A stretch of 64,000 nucleotides of DNA from Allomuricauda sp. CP2A (GTDB lineage Bacteria > Bacteroidota > Bacteroidia > Flavobacteriales > Flavobacteriaceae): positions 1-64,000 of the forward strand of contig NZ_LXTT01000130.1 in NCBI RefSeq assembly GCF_001683915.1. Reading direction: 5' to 3'. Position 1 is the stretch's first letter. The number at the start of each line of letters is the position of its first letter. Below, one piece after another: positions 46,260-54,922 of the stretch. Made by a program: the position numbers and the translations under genes. The notes beneath the pieces were generated by a model. That model was not told the DNA's origin. It was given only the letters and a program-made list of their open reading frames with translations, and did not search any database.

Positions 46260-47306
46260 TTACCAACTTCCGCTGGCACCCCCGCCGCCAGAACTTCCGC
46301 CCCCACCGGAAAAACTACTGGAACTGCCCCCGGAAGATGAGCCAGAGCCAAACGAATGGCTTCCCGATGAAGAAAAGGTCTTGCTCATATACGTGCTGTC
46401 CGATTTGACCCATGAGATTTTGAAGTCGTCCTTGCCTTTGATCAAAATTTTTAAGATGGCCAATACAATGGTAAACACAAAGAAGCCTATCAACACAAAA
46501 TATAGCCATGTAATGTTAGCTTTCTCCAACAAGCTGTCTGGATCAACATTGAACCCATAGACCAAAGCAAGAAAAAACAGGGGCATTAGGAGGAAAACCA
46601 AACCAAAAGCAACCATCATCAGAGTAGGGATAAACATAAATATCCCTGGAACAAGTCCAAGTTTACCAATAAATATACCCCTGAACATCTCTACGAGATT
46701 GGAATACCCTTTGTAAAAAACAAATCCGCCCGCAGCTATAAAAATGGAAAGAAAAAGGGTCAACAACAACATGGCCCACCAAGGCATTTCTCCTTCTGCC
46801 TCTATTTCTTGTTTGAACTCTTCCAATGCCTCAGGATTTTTTAAAAACTCAATGATTTGATCCGTGGCCACATCCAGTCCACCAAAATAATCTTCCTCCT
46901 TAAATCTCGGGATCATGGTGTTTCTAATGATTCGCGAAGCCACTGCATCCGTGATGTAGGGTTCCAGTCCGTAGCCCACTTCAATACGCACTTCCCTGTC
47001 CATTTTTGAGAAAAGAATCAAAACCCCATTATCCTTTTCGTCTTGACCCAATTTATTCTGATTGAAAGCCCCATTGGCATACTGCTCAATGGTTTCGTTG
47101 CCCAATTCATTTATGGTAAGAATCACCACTTGATTGGTGGTCTCCGATTCAAACTGATACAATTTGTTGCGGAGCCCTTCAAGTTGTGGTTGCGCAAAAA
47201 TATGGGCATTGTCGGTAACAATCTCGGTCAATTTTGGGTATTCTTCCTGGGCAGCACACCATGAGAAAACCAAAAACAAAAAACCGAACCATCGTGCTTT
47301 TAGCAT
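46260..47306 (-). CDS. TPM-domain (YgcG/Psb32-type) membrane protein
   Basis: Start at the ATG ending 47306 (348 residues), where a signal peptide begins (FLFLVFSWCAAQ); the frame extends 36 codons further without a signal. A TPM domain follows (about 25-165) with LTEIVTDNAHIFA, TNQVVILTINELG and the block DREVRIEVGYGLEPYITDA. There are then three hydrophobic segments (about 180-205, 225-260, 270-300) and a low-complexity Gly/Ser tail ending GGGASGSW. This is the standard YgcG-like architecture. Some TPM domains have phosphatase activity or aid envelope or photosystem maintenance; the role here is unknown. It has a well-formed promoter. Confidence 0.88.
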   Translation of the reverse strand: MLKARWFGFLFLVFSWCAAQEEYPKLTEIVTDNAHIFAQPQLEGLRNKLYQFESETTNQVVILTINELGNETIEQYANGAFNQNKLGQDEKDNGVLILFSKMDREVRIEVGYGLEPYITDAVASRIIRNTMIPRFKEEDYFGGLDVATDQIIEFLKNPEALEEFKQEIEAEGEMPWWAMLLLTLFLSIFIAAGGFVFYKGYSNLVEMFRGIFIGKLGLVPGIFMFIPTLMMVAFGLVFLLMPLFFLALVYGFNVDPDSLLEKANITWLYFVLIGFFVFTIVLAILKILIKGKDDFKISWVKSDSTYMSKTFSSSGSHSFGSGSSSGGSSSSFSGGGGSSGGGGASGSW

Positions 47307-47329
47307 AATCTTTTTGTCTTTCAAGCATT

Positions 47330-47356
47330 TAAATATAGCATTTGTAATCTTTCCAA
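47330..47356 (-). promoter_or_regulatory. Promoter of the TPM-domain gene
   Basis: Minus strand: TTG (complement of 47354-47356), a 16-bp spacer, then TATATTTA (complement of 47330-47337, one mismatch to TAnnTTTG), 23 bp before the ATG. This is one of the few sites in the window with both elements at about the expected spacing. Confidence 0.55.
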
Positions 47357-47425
47357 ACTCAAAAACCAATCCATCCAGCTTCTTTTTAATTAACCGTAAC
47401 TTGCAGCTTCTCACTAAGAATTGTT

Positions 47426-49162
47426 ATGCCCGATAAAAAAGTAAGCATCCTCACTGCTTTTAAGACCATAATTTGGCCCAAACGAAAACTCGTTTTTATT
47501 GGCCTATTCTTGATTGCCATTAGCAAAGCGGCCAGTTTTGTTGCTCCAATTGCCTCAAAACACCTTATTGATGATGTCATCGTAAATAAAGATGTGAACA
47601 TGCTCAAATATTTGGTTGCAGGCGTTATGCTGGCCATTCTTGTACAGGCTGTCACTTCCTTTTTATTGACCAAGATTTTAAGCGTACAGGCCCAATATTT
47701 AATTTCTGAGCTCAGGGCCCAGGTACAGAAAAAAGTACTCGCTTTGCCCGTTCGGTTTTTTGACAATGCCAAATCGGGAGCTTTGGTATCCCGTATTATG
47801 TCCGATGTTGAGGGAGTCCGGAATTTAATCGGCACAGGTTTGGTGCAGTTGGTAGGCGGCATCATCACAGCCGTGGTTTCACTCACCCTGCTTATGGACA
47901 TCAGCGTTTTTATGACGCTTTTCACCTTTATTCCCCTCACCATATTTGCCATCATTGCGCTAAAAGCCTTTAAAATAATTCGCCCCATTTTCAGGAATCG
48001 AGGTAAAATAAATGCCGAGGTGAAAGGTAGATTGACAGAAACTTTGGGAGGCATACGCGTTATAAAAGGGTTTAATGCCGAAAAGCAGGAAGAAGAAGTT
48101 TTTGAGGTTGGTGTGGAGCGTTTATATGAAAATGTGAAAAAAAGCCTGACCACCACCGCATTTATGACGAGTTCGTCCACTTTTCTTTTGGGTGTGGCAA
48201 CCACAAGCGTCATGGGTTTTGGCGGTTATAAAATAATTCAAGGTACCCTTACCATAGGTGAATTTGTGGAATTTACGGTATTGTTGGGCCTTATGATAGC
48301 CCCAATTGTTCAAATGAGCAGTGTGGGAAGTCAATTGACCGAAGCCTTGGCCGGTCTGGACCGTACCGAGGAATTGATGAATTTGGAGGAAGAATCCGAT
48401 GAGGAAAACCGTTCCATTGTATTGGACAACGTGGTTGGGCGAATGTCCTTTTCCAATGTGTCATTTTCATACGAAAAAGATAAAGAAGTGCTGCACAACA
48501 TCAGTTTTGATGTGGAGCCTGGACAGGTAATCGCCTTGGTAGGGAGCTCTGGGTCGGGAAAATCGACCATTGCAGGCTTGGCCGCCAGTTTTTTAAATCC
48601 CGATTCAGGAACCATCACCATTGATGGACACGATTTGTCCAAAGTAAACCTAAACAGTTTTAGACAACATTTGGGCGTGGTGCTGCAAGACGATTTCTTG
48701 TTTGAGGGCACTATCCGGGAAAATATCCTTTTCCCCAGACCTGATGCCACCGAGGAAAAACTGCTTGAAGCTGTAAAAGCGGCCTACGTGGATGAATTCA
48801 CAGACCGATTTGACAAAGGTTTGGACACCTTGATTGGGGAGCGGGGAGTAAAACTTTCGGGTGGTCAACGCCAGCGAATTGCCATTGCGAGAGCTATTTT
48901 AGCCGACCCAAAAATTTTGGTTTTGGACGAAGCTACCTCCAGTCTGGATACCGAATCTGAAGCACTTATTCAAAAAAGTTTGGGAGAGCTCACCAAGGGC
49001 AGGACCACCTTTGTGATTGCACACCGATTGAGCACCATCCGCAAAGCGGACCAAATTTTAGTGATTGAAAACGGGCATATCCTGGAACAGGGAACACATG
49101 AAAAATTAATAGCTTCCGAAGGAAGGTATTTCAACCTGTTTACCTACCAAGCACGGATTTAA
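47426..49162 (+). CDS. MsbA-like ABC exporter (fused permease and ATPase)
   Basis: Inner-membrane half-transporter that dimerises and exports lipids or drugs using ATP. The 578 residues have six membrane helices in the first 320 and a nucleotide-binding domain after about 335. Walker A is VGSSGSGKST (about 372-381), the signature LSGGQRQRIAIARAI (near 476-490), and Walker B ILVLDEATSSLD (near 497-508) with the switch His in FVIAHRLS. The family includes MsbA (lipid A) and many multidrug exporters, and the sequence does not decide between them. It is divergent from the TPM gene, and its stop overlaps the ferredoxin stop by 4 bp (TTAA). Confidence 0.93.
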   Translation: MPDKKVSILTAFKTIIWPKRKLVFIGLFLIAISKAASFVAPIASKHLIDDVIVNKDVNMLKYLVAGVMLAILVQAVTSFLLTKILSVQAQYLISELRAQVQKKVLALPVRFFDNAKSGALVSRIMSDVEGVRNLIGTGLVQLVGGIITAVVSLTLLMDISVFMTLFTFIPLTIFAIIALKAFKIIRPIFRNRGKINAEVKGRLTETLGGIRVIKGFNAEKQEEEVFEVGVERLYENVKKSLTTTAFMTSSSTFLLGVATTSVMGFGGYKIIQGTLTIGEFVEFTVLLGLMIAPIVQMSSVGSQLTEALAGLDRTEELMNLEEESDEENRSIVLDNVVGRMSFSNVSFSYEKDKEVLHNISFDVEPGQVIALVGSSGSGKSTIAGLAASFLNPDSGTITIDGHDLSKVNLNSFRQHLGVVLQDDFLFEGTIRENILFPRPDATEEKLLEAVKAAYVDEFTDRFDKGLDTLIGERGVKLSGGQRQRIAIARAILADPKILVLDEATSSLDTESEALIQKSLGELTKGRTTFVIAHRLSTIRKADQILVIENGHILEQGTHEKLIASEGRYFNLFTYQARI

Positions 49163-49491
49163 GCTTCCTCCGGGGCCAGTTCCACTTCCAAACCATCCAA
49201 ATCCTCGGTAATACGGATTTGGCAACCTAACCGACTATTGTCCTTTACAAAAAAAGCTTCGGCCAACATGGCCTCTTCATCATCCGATTTTTCCGGAAGC
49301 TGATGTTCGGATTGTATGTAACACTGACATGAGGCACACATGGCCATTCCTCCACAAATCCCAATGGTTCCCTCAGGGGCCAGTTCGTAGGAACGCACCA
49401 CCTCCATCAGGTTCATGTTCATATCGGTTGGGGCATCCACTTCGTGTGAAACGCCTTCTCGGTCGGTTATCTTTATTTTAATATCGCTCAT
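49159..49491 (-). CDS. Adrenodoxin-type 2Fe-2S ferredoxin
   Basis: Small electron carrier of 110 residues. The cluster ligands are Cys46, Cys52 and Cys55 in GICGGMAMCASC and Cys90 in RLGCQI, the adrenodoxin/putidaredoxin pattern. An extra Cys57 lies next to the cluster. It is the last gene of a four-gene unit, 44 bp after a ferredoxin-NADP reductase-type flavoprotein, which is probably its redox partner. The likely role is supplying electrons to iron-sulfur cluster assembly or to an oxygenase; the NifU and Mrp genes upstream favour the first. Confidence 0.93.
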   Translation of the reverse strand: MSDIKIKITDREGVSHEVDAPTDMNMNLMEVVRSYELAPEGTIGICGGMAMCASCQCYIQSEHQLPEKSDDEEAMLAEAFFVKDNSRLGCQIRITEDLDGLEVELAPEEA

Positions 49492-49535
49492 TCTTTGAGG
49501 AAATAGGAATTAGGGGTTGTTTTTAATTGATCTGA

Positions 49536-50594
49536 TTAGTCAATTGCCTTTACTACAGCTTTTGGTGCTTCTTTTTTGCTGCCATCAAATCCGGTGACGC
49601 CGCCTACGGTGGTATATTTCATCACATATTTCTTATCGGGATGGATGCGTTGGTAGGCACTTTGGCACATCAAAGTGGCCTCATGGAAGCCGCAGAGTAT
49701 CAATTTTAATTTTCCCGGATAGGTGTTGACGTCGCCAATGGCATAGATGCCGGGAATATTGGTTTGATAGTCCAACGAATTGTCCACTTTTATGGCATTT
49801 TTTTCGATTTCCAAACCCCAATCGGCAATCGGCCCCAATTTTGGGGAAAGTCCAAAAAGTGGAATAAAATTATCCACCGCCACATCTGTTTCTTTTGAAG
49901 TATCTGTGTTTTTGACCGTGACTCTTTCCAATTTGTCTTCACCATGAAGCGCAACCACCTCGGCAGGGGTAATCAAATTGATTTTCCCCTCATTTTTGAG
50001 CTGCTGTACCTTTTCAACGGAGTCCAGAGCACCCCGAAACTCATTTCTTCGGTGCACCAAAGTCACCTCATCGGCCACATCGGCCAAGAAAATGGACCAG
50101 TCCAGTGCGGAATCCCCTCCACCGGCAATCAATACTTTTTTATCCCGATAGATTTCAGGCTCTTTGATCATATAGGCCACCCCATTATCCTCATATTGAG
50201 CAAGGTTGTCCAACAAGGGTTTTCTGGGCTCAAAACTTCCCAATCCCCCCGCAATGGCAATCACAGGTGCTTGATGCTGGGTGCCTTTATTGGTGGTGAC
50301 CACAAAAGAGCCGTCTTCCATTTTTTCTATGGTCTCGGCACGTTCGCCCAAGGTAAATCCGGGCTGGAACGGCTTAATCTGCTCCATAAGGTTATCCACC
50401 AATTCACCGGCCAAAATTTCTGGGAACCCTGGAATATCGTAAATGGGTTTTTTGGGATAAATTTCTGAACATTGGCCACCAGGTTGGGGCAATGCGTCTA
50501 TTAGGTGACATTTGAGTTGTAACAAGCCTGCTTCAAAAACAGCAAAAAGACCCGTAGGTCCCGCTCCAATAATAAGTATGTCGGTCTTGATCAT
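49536..50594 (-). CDS. Thioredoxin reductase-like ferredoxin-NADP reductase
   Basis: FAD/NAD(P)-binding flavoenzyme that passes electrons between NADPH and ferredoxin. The 352 residues have the FAD motif IIGAGPTGLFAVFEAG (about 7-22), the NADP motif VLIAGGGDSALDWS (about 150-163) and the second FAD contact GIYAIGDVNTYPGK. There is no CxxC redox pair, which distinguishes it from true thioredoxin reductase and matches the YumC-type reductases. The ferredoxin gene follows directly, supporting the assignment. Confidence 0.9.
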   Translation of the reverse strand: MIKTDILIIGAGPTGLFAVFEAGLLQLKCHLIDALPQPGGQCSEIYPKKPIYDIPGFPEILAGELVDNLMEQIKPFQPGFTLGERAETIEKMEDGSFVVTTNKGTQHQAPVIAIAGGLGSFEPRKPLLDNLAQYEDNGVAYMIKEPEIYRDKKVLIAGGGDSALDWSIFLADVADEVTLVHRRNEFRGALDSVEKVQQLKNEGKINLITPAEVVALHGEDKLERVTVKNTDTSKETDVAVDNFIPLFGLSPKLGPIADWGLEIEKNAIKVDNSLDYQTNIPGIYAIGDVNTYPGKLKLILCGFHEATLMCQSAYQRIHPDKKYVMKYTTVGGVTGFDGSKKEAPKAVVKAID

Positions 50595-50657
50595 GTAACA
50601 ATGGTTTTGGTGCGCAACTTACCGCTTACCCATGGAAAGATTCATGATTTTCATCAA

Positions 50658-50903
50658 TTAGCTCACATTAATGACTTCCTCGATTTGGGGTGCATATTTT
50701 TTAATGGTCATTTCCACACCGCTCTTCAAGGTCATTTGATTGACACTGCACCCAATACAGTTGCCTTCCAACTTCACTTTTACCGAATTGTCGTTGTCTA
50801 TTGAAATCAATGTGATGTCTCCTCCATCACTTTGAAGAAAGGGTCGAATTTCCTCCAAAGCCTTCTCAACATTTGTTTTAATCTCTTCTGATGTCATGCT
50901 CAT
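50658..50903 (-). CDS. NifU-family iron-sulfur scaffold protein
   Basis: An 81-residue NifU C-terminal-type (Nfu) domain that carries a transient 4Fe-4S cluster to target proteins. The conserved GNCIGCSVNQMT has the CxxC ligands Cys49 and Cys52. Length is that of a single-domain Nfu. The start overlaps the Mrp gene stop by 4 bp (ATGA), so the scaffold and carrier ATPase are co-expressed. The first ATG (residue 1) is taken; a second in-frame ATG two codons on is also possible. Confidence 0.92.
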   Translation of the reverse strand: MSMTSEEIKTNVEKALEEIRPFLQSDGGDITLISIDNDNSVKVKLEGNCIGCSVNQMTLKSGVEMTIKKYAPQIEEVINVS

Positions 50904-52039
50904 TTCTTTTTAACGGCGGCACAACCAGCCATAGTTGTAATCTTTATTGCTTCAGTGGGGGGCAAATCCGTATTCCGCCTTACCAACTCACTGACCACAT
51001 TCTTGGTCAATTCCTCAAACGCATCCTCTGTTGGCGTGGCCGTTTGCAATGCTGCTGGCCTGCCCACATCACCTGCTTCCCGAATACTTTGTACCAAAGG
51101 AATCTCGCCTAAAAAGGGTACGTCCAAATCTTCCGCCAAGTTTTTGGCCCCATTTTGTCCAAAGATATGGTATTTGTTGTTAGGCAGCTCTTCTGGCGTA
51201 AAATAGGCCATGTTTTCCACAATGCCCAGCACTGGTACGCTTATGGCCTCCTGCTGGAACATGGCAACCCCTTTTCGGGCATCGGCCAATGCTATTTCCT
51301 GGGGAGTGCTCACCACAACGGCCCCGGTAACGGGCAAGGACTGCATAATGCTCAAGTGGATATCGCCGGTTCCCGGAGGCAAATCCAACAACAAAAAGTC
51401 CAATTCGCCCCAATGGGCATCAAAGATCATTTGGTTGAGTGCCTTTGCCGCCATGGGACCTCTCCAAATCACCGCTTGGTTGGGTTGGGTGAAAAATCCG
51501 ATGGACAACAATTTGACGCCATAATTCTCGATGGGTTTCATTTTGGCCTTGCCATCCACATTGATGGACAATGGTTTTTCATTGGCCACATCTAACATGA
51601 TGGGCATGGACGGGCCGTAGATGTCGGTATCCAACAAACCTACCTTAAAGCCCATTTTAGCCAAGGTGACCGCCAAATTTGCGGTAATGGTAGATTTTCC
51701 CACACCTCCTTTGCCCGAAGCAACGGCAATGATATTTTGAATGCCTGGAATTGGGTTACCCTTAATCTGATTGACCTTGGGTTTTTCAGGAGCATCAACC
51801 TTTAGGTTGACCTTGATCTTTGCCTTTTCATATACCTCTCGGTGAATACACTTTAAAATTTCCACCTCGGTCTTCTTTTTGGCCTGAAGACTTGGATTTT
51901 TTATGGTAACATCCACTTCCACTTCATCGCCAAAAACTTGGATGTTGGTAATCGCTCCACTCTCCACAATATTCTGTCCTTCCCCTGGCGCGGATATTTT
52001 TTCCAATGCCTTAAGAATGTCTGCCTTTTTCAGCTTCAT
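50900..52039 (-). CDS. Mrp/NBP35-family iron-sulfur carrier ATPase
   Basis: Cytoplasmic P-loop ATPase that helps assemble or deliver iron-sulfur clusters. The 379 residues begin with a MIP18/DUF59 domain (about 1-80), followed by the ParA/MinD-like ATPase with deviant Walker A SGKGGVGKST (about 108-117), LLDTDIYGPSMP and FLLLDLPPGTGD. The usual C-terminal CPxC cluster ligands are not visible; only single cysteines occur, one in the tail MAGCAAVKKK. It is the first gene of the Mrp-NifU-reductase-ferredoxin unit and has a perfect -7 box upstream. Confidence 0.93.
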   Translation of the reverse strand: MKLKKADILKALEKISAPGEGQNIVESGAITNIQVFGDEVEVDVTIKNPSLQAKKKTEVEILKCIHREVYEKAKIKVNLKVDAPEKPKVNQIKGNPIPGIQNIIAVASGKGGVGKSTITANLAVTLAKMGFKVGLLDTDIYGPSMPIMLDVANEKPLSINVDGKAKMKPIENYGVKLLSIGFFTQPNQAVIWRGPMAAKALNQMIFDAHWGELDFLLLDLPPGTGDIHLSIMQSLPVTGAVVVSTPQEIALADARKGVAMFQQEAISVPVLGIVENMAYFTPEELPNNKYHIFGQNGAKNLAEDLDVPFLGEIPLVQSIREAGDVGRPAALQTATPTEDAFEELTKNVVSELVRRNTDLPPTEAIKITTMAGCAAVKKK

Positions 52040-52084
52040 GTAATCCTAGTTTTATATGCAGTCGTTTGTATTGATTCTAAATTA

Positions 52085-52092
52085 CAAAGATA
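52085..52092 (-). promoter_or_regulatory. -7 promoter box of the Mrp-NifU-reductase-ferredoxin operon
   Basis: Minus-strand TATCTTTG is an exact TAnnTTTG match 45 bp before the Mrp ATG. No TTG at the -33 distance. The rest of the 270-bp gap to the amidase gene shows nothing else I can identify. Confidence 0.6.
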
Positions 52093-52309
52093 CGGTGTTG
52101 CGCTTAGATTAAGAAGTTGGGTCATTGAAATTCAATATAGTAGCACAACTTGCATTTATAGTGTACCATTTAGTCCCATTTTATCAATGGTTAAGCCATT
52201 TTATCCTTTGGCTTTTCAGAAAGTCAGGCTATAAAATCGACACAAATACGGATTGGCACCTTACTTTTTTTTGAAAAAAATGTAGCTTAGGTGTTTCAAC
52301 CGACCAAAA

Positions 52310-53968
52310 ATGTCTATCAAACCTAAATTCTCCCATTTTGTTTGTTTGCTTAGTTTGATAGTTCTGTTTTCCTGTGCCTCAAAACAGGAATTCACAAAAA
52401 GGGATGTCAAAAGATCGGAACGCCTGATTGGAATTCATTTCCCAAAAGAGGGCCGGGATACGCTGTATCCGTATTTGAAACGAAACCGCGAAGGGTACGA
52501 TTCCCTCCGTAAATTCCCCTTAGGCAACGATGTTTTCCCTGCTGTTCGATTTGATCCCGTTCCTTTTGGATTTGAAATGCCAGAGCAAGCGGACAATCAA
52601 ACTTGGGAAATTCCGGATCATGTGGAAATCCCAGAACCTTACAATGACTTGGCCTTTTATACCATTCCGCAATTGGCCTCATTGATCAAACACCAAAAAA
52701 TCACCTCAACCGAATTGACACAGTTCTTTTTGGCCCGATTAAAAAAATACCAGCCCACCTTGCAGTGCAGCATCAGCATTACGGATAGTTTGGCCTTGGC
52801 CCAAGCGGAGCGTGCTGATGAAGAACTAAAAAATGGCATCTACCGCGGTATTTTGCATGGTATCCCCTATGGAACAAAAGATTTGATGTCCGTTCCCGGC
52901 TATACCACCACATGGGGGGCCGCACCCTACCAAAATCAAGTTTTGGATGAAACGGCAACCGTTGTAAAAAAATTGGAGGATGCCGGAGCAATTTTGGTTG
53001 CCAAACTGGTATCTGGGGCCTTGGCCCGCGGCGATGTATGGTTTGGAGGCAAGACCAAAAATCCTTGGGATATTAAGCAAGGTGCCAGTGGTTCTTCGGC
53101 GGGGTCGGGGTCGGCCACCTCGGCAGGATTGGTCCCTTTTGCCCTTGGTACCGAAACATTGGGTTCCATTACCTCGCCCAGTACCCGAAATGGAATCACG
53201 GGACTACGTCCCACCTATGGCCGTGTCAGTCGGTATGGGGTGATGAGTTTGAGCTGGTCCATGGACAAAGTAGGGCCTATGGGACGAAATGCAGAGGATT
53301 GTGCCATTGTCTTTAGCGTCATCCAGGGGAAGGACAAAAAGGATTTAACCACAGTGGATCTTCCTTTTGGAGTGGATTGGGATAAGGATATTGCCCATCT
53401 AAAGATAGCTTATCTAAAAAAAGACATCGAAAAAGATACTACGGAAAGTGGTGACAATCTAAGAACGGCACTTAAAAAATTGGAAGAAATGGGGGTACAT
53501 CCCATCCCAGTGGAAATGCCAAAGGAGATTCCCTATAGAGGGTTTGATATTATTTTGAGAGCAGAGGCGGGTGCCTTTTTTGATGAATTGGTGCGATCCG
53601 GGGAAGTGGATATGATGGTGGAACAAGACCAACGTTCCCGGGCCAACTCCCTTAGGCAAAGTCGATTTATCCCCGCTGTGGAATATCTACAGGCCAATCG
53701 TCAACGACAGGTTTTGATTGAAAAAATGCACTCTCTGATGAAAGATTATGATGTGCTCATTTCCCCAACGTTTGGCAACGACCAATTGCTGGCCACCAAT
53801 TTAACGGGACATCCCGTGATCGCAATCCCTACGGGATTGGATAAAGAAAATCATCCAACCAGCATGACCTTTGTGGGCAACTTATATGATGAAGCTAGTA
53901 TTTTGTTATTGGCCAAGGCCTTTCAAGAGCAAACGGCATTTGATGAGCTGCACCCTCCAGGATTTTAA
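52310..53968 (+). CDS. Amidase-signature family lipoprotein
   Basis: Exported amidase with a lipoprotein signal (VLFSC, Cys22). The 552 residues contain the Ser-Ser-Lys triad regions of the amidase-signature family: GIPYGTKDLMSV (Lys near 188), GASGSSAGSGSATSAG (Ser near 263) and ETLGSITSPSTRNGITGLRPT (nucleophile Ser near 287). Members hydrolyse a wide range of amides. Unlike GatA of the tRNA amidotransferase it is exported and has no GatB/GatC neighbours, so a scavenging or envelope role is more likely. It converges with the alkyltransferase-like gene, with stops overlapping in TTAA. Confidence 0.92.
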   Translation: MSIKPKFSHFVCLLSLIVLFSCASKQEFTKRDVKRSERLIGIHFPKEGRDTLYPYLKRNREGYDSLRKFPLGNDVFPAVRFDPVPFGFEMPEQADNQTWEIPDHVEIPEPYNDLAFYTIPQLASLIKHQKITSTELTQFFLARLKKYQPTLQCSISITDSLALAQAERADEELKNGIYRGILHGIPYGTKDLMSVPGYTTTWGAAPYQNQVLDETATVVKKLEDAGAILVAKLVSGALARGDVWFGGKTKNPWDIKQGASGSSAGSGSATSAGLVPFALGTETLGSITSPSTRNGITGLRPTYGRVSRYGVMSLSWSMDKVGPMGRNAEDCAIVFSVIQGKDKKDLTTVDLPFGVDWDKDIAHLKIAYLKKDIEKDTTESGDNLRTALKKLEEMGVHPIPVEMPKEIPYRGFDIILRAEAGAFFDELVRSGEVDMMVEQDQRSRANSLRQSRFIPAVEYLQANRQRQVLIEKMHSLMKDYDVLISPTFGNDQLLATNLTGHPVIAIPTGLDKENHPTSMTFVGNLYDEASILLLAKAFQEQTAFDELHPPGF

Positions 53969-54288
53969 AGCTCTTTCGCAGGATCCCAAAAATGCTTTTG
54001 AAAATCCACGATTTGATTGTCCTTTACCTTGATTCCTTCGTTTTCCAGAAGCTGTTGCATGAGATTGGTCCCTCCAAAATGGTGTTTTCCGGTCAAGATT
54101 CCAACTCGGTTCACCACCCGGTGGGCCGGCACATCCTTGGCCGAGGAATTGTTCATGGCCCAACCTACCATTCGAGCGCTTCGGGCAGCGCCTAGATACT
54201 TTGCAATGGCCCCATAGGAGGTGACCCTACCATATGGAATCTGTCGCGCCACTTCGTAGACCTTATCAAAAAAGCTTTGCTCTTCCAT
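53965..54288 (-). CDS. Alkyltransferase-like protein (MGMT family, no active-site Cys)
   Basis: The 107 residues cover the DNA-binding domain of O6-methylguanine-DNA methyltransferase (VYEVARQIPYGRVTSYGAIA, GGTNLMQQLLENEGI). The reactive motif PCHRV is PAHRV (54-58): the alkyl-accepting Cys is replaced by Ala55. This is the alkyltransferase-like (ATL) class, which binds O6-alkylguanine lesions without repairing them and flags them for nucleotide excision repair. It starts 1 bp after the LysE-type gene and is the last gene of the trmB-LysE-ATL unit. Confidence 0.92.
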   Translation of the reverse strand: MEEQSFFDKVYEVARQIPYGRVTSYGAIAKYLGAARSARMVGWAMNNSSAKDVPAHRVVNRVGILTGKHHFGGTNLMQQLLENEGIKVKDNQIVDFQKHFWDPAKEL

Positions 54289-54289
54289 T

Positions 54290-54919
54290 TTAGCGATAAA
54301 AGATTCGAATGAGGGTAATGATTAAAAGTACAAGCATCAAAGCACTCAAAATATAATTGGAATTCTTTGAGAACCTATTGGTCTTCGTCTCCAATTTATC
54401 AAAATAAAACGTGTACAAGTATAAAACCGCGAAGGTTCCAGCACCTGCGGCCACCACAAAAGTGGTGATGTCCTTGGCCTCAAATTTAATCCAACCGGCC
54501 TCGTTCCACATGGCATTCAGTCCACTGTAGTAGGGAATGGTCAAAAGATTTAGGGCCGCCAATAAAATACCTTTATAAAAACTGTTCTTTTTACTGACTT
54601 TTACCTCCTTTAGCTTTTGTTCTTTTTTCCGCTTGGCGGTAATAAAAAAGTAAATGGCAAAAAAGGCGAAAACCGCAATGGCTATTTTCAACAATAGGTC
54701 AATTACCTCGGGATTTTTATATAGAAATTTTGAAATAAAAACGGCAATATAGGCCTGTACCATGATCATTGTGGACACCCCCAAACTGAAGATGACACCA
54801 TTCAGCTTTCCTTTTTCCACACTGGTTTTGGCCGCATTCATATTGAGCAGACCCGGCGGTACGGTAGCCATAAAGGCAGCCGAGAATGTGGCGAAGAAGA
54901 GTATAAGGATATGGGTCAT
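54290..54919 (-). CDS. LysE-family transporter
   Basis: Inner-membrane exporter of the LysE/RhtB superfamily, which exports amino acids or similar small solutes. The 209 residues show about six hydrophobic segments and the family's N-terminal PPGLLNMNAAKTSVEKG. A basic loop (AKRKKEQKLKEVKVSKK) separates the two halves. The gene begins 3 bp after trmB and is followed after 1 bp by the alkyltransferase-like gene. The substrate is unknown. Confidence 0.85.
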   Translation of the reverse strand: MTHILILFFATFSAAFMATVPPGLLNMNAAKTSVEKGKLNGVIFSLGVSTMIMVQAYIAVFISKFLYKNPEVIDLLLKIAIAVFAFFAIYFFITAKRKKEQKLKEVKVSKKNSFYKGILLAALNLLTIPYYSGLNAMWNEAGWIKFEAKDITTFVVAAGAGTFAVLYLYTFYFDKLETKTNRFSKNSNYILSALMLVLLIITLIRIFYR

Positions 54920-54922
54920 TGG

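Noticed and set aside
46208-46351. 48-codon N-terminal extension of the acylase
   Set aside because: It overlaps the end of the TPM-domain gene and is the antisense-frame product of its Gly/Ser tail; the lipoprotein signal starts at the internal ATG.
47386-48213. 275-codon open frame antisense to the ABC exporter
   Set aside because: The sense strand has complete ABC motifs; the antisense product is Ser/Thr/Lys-rich with no domain.
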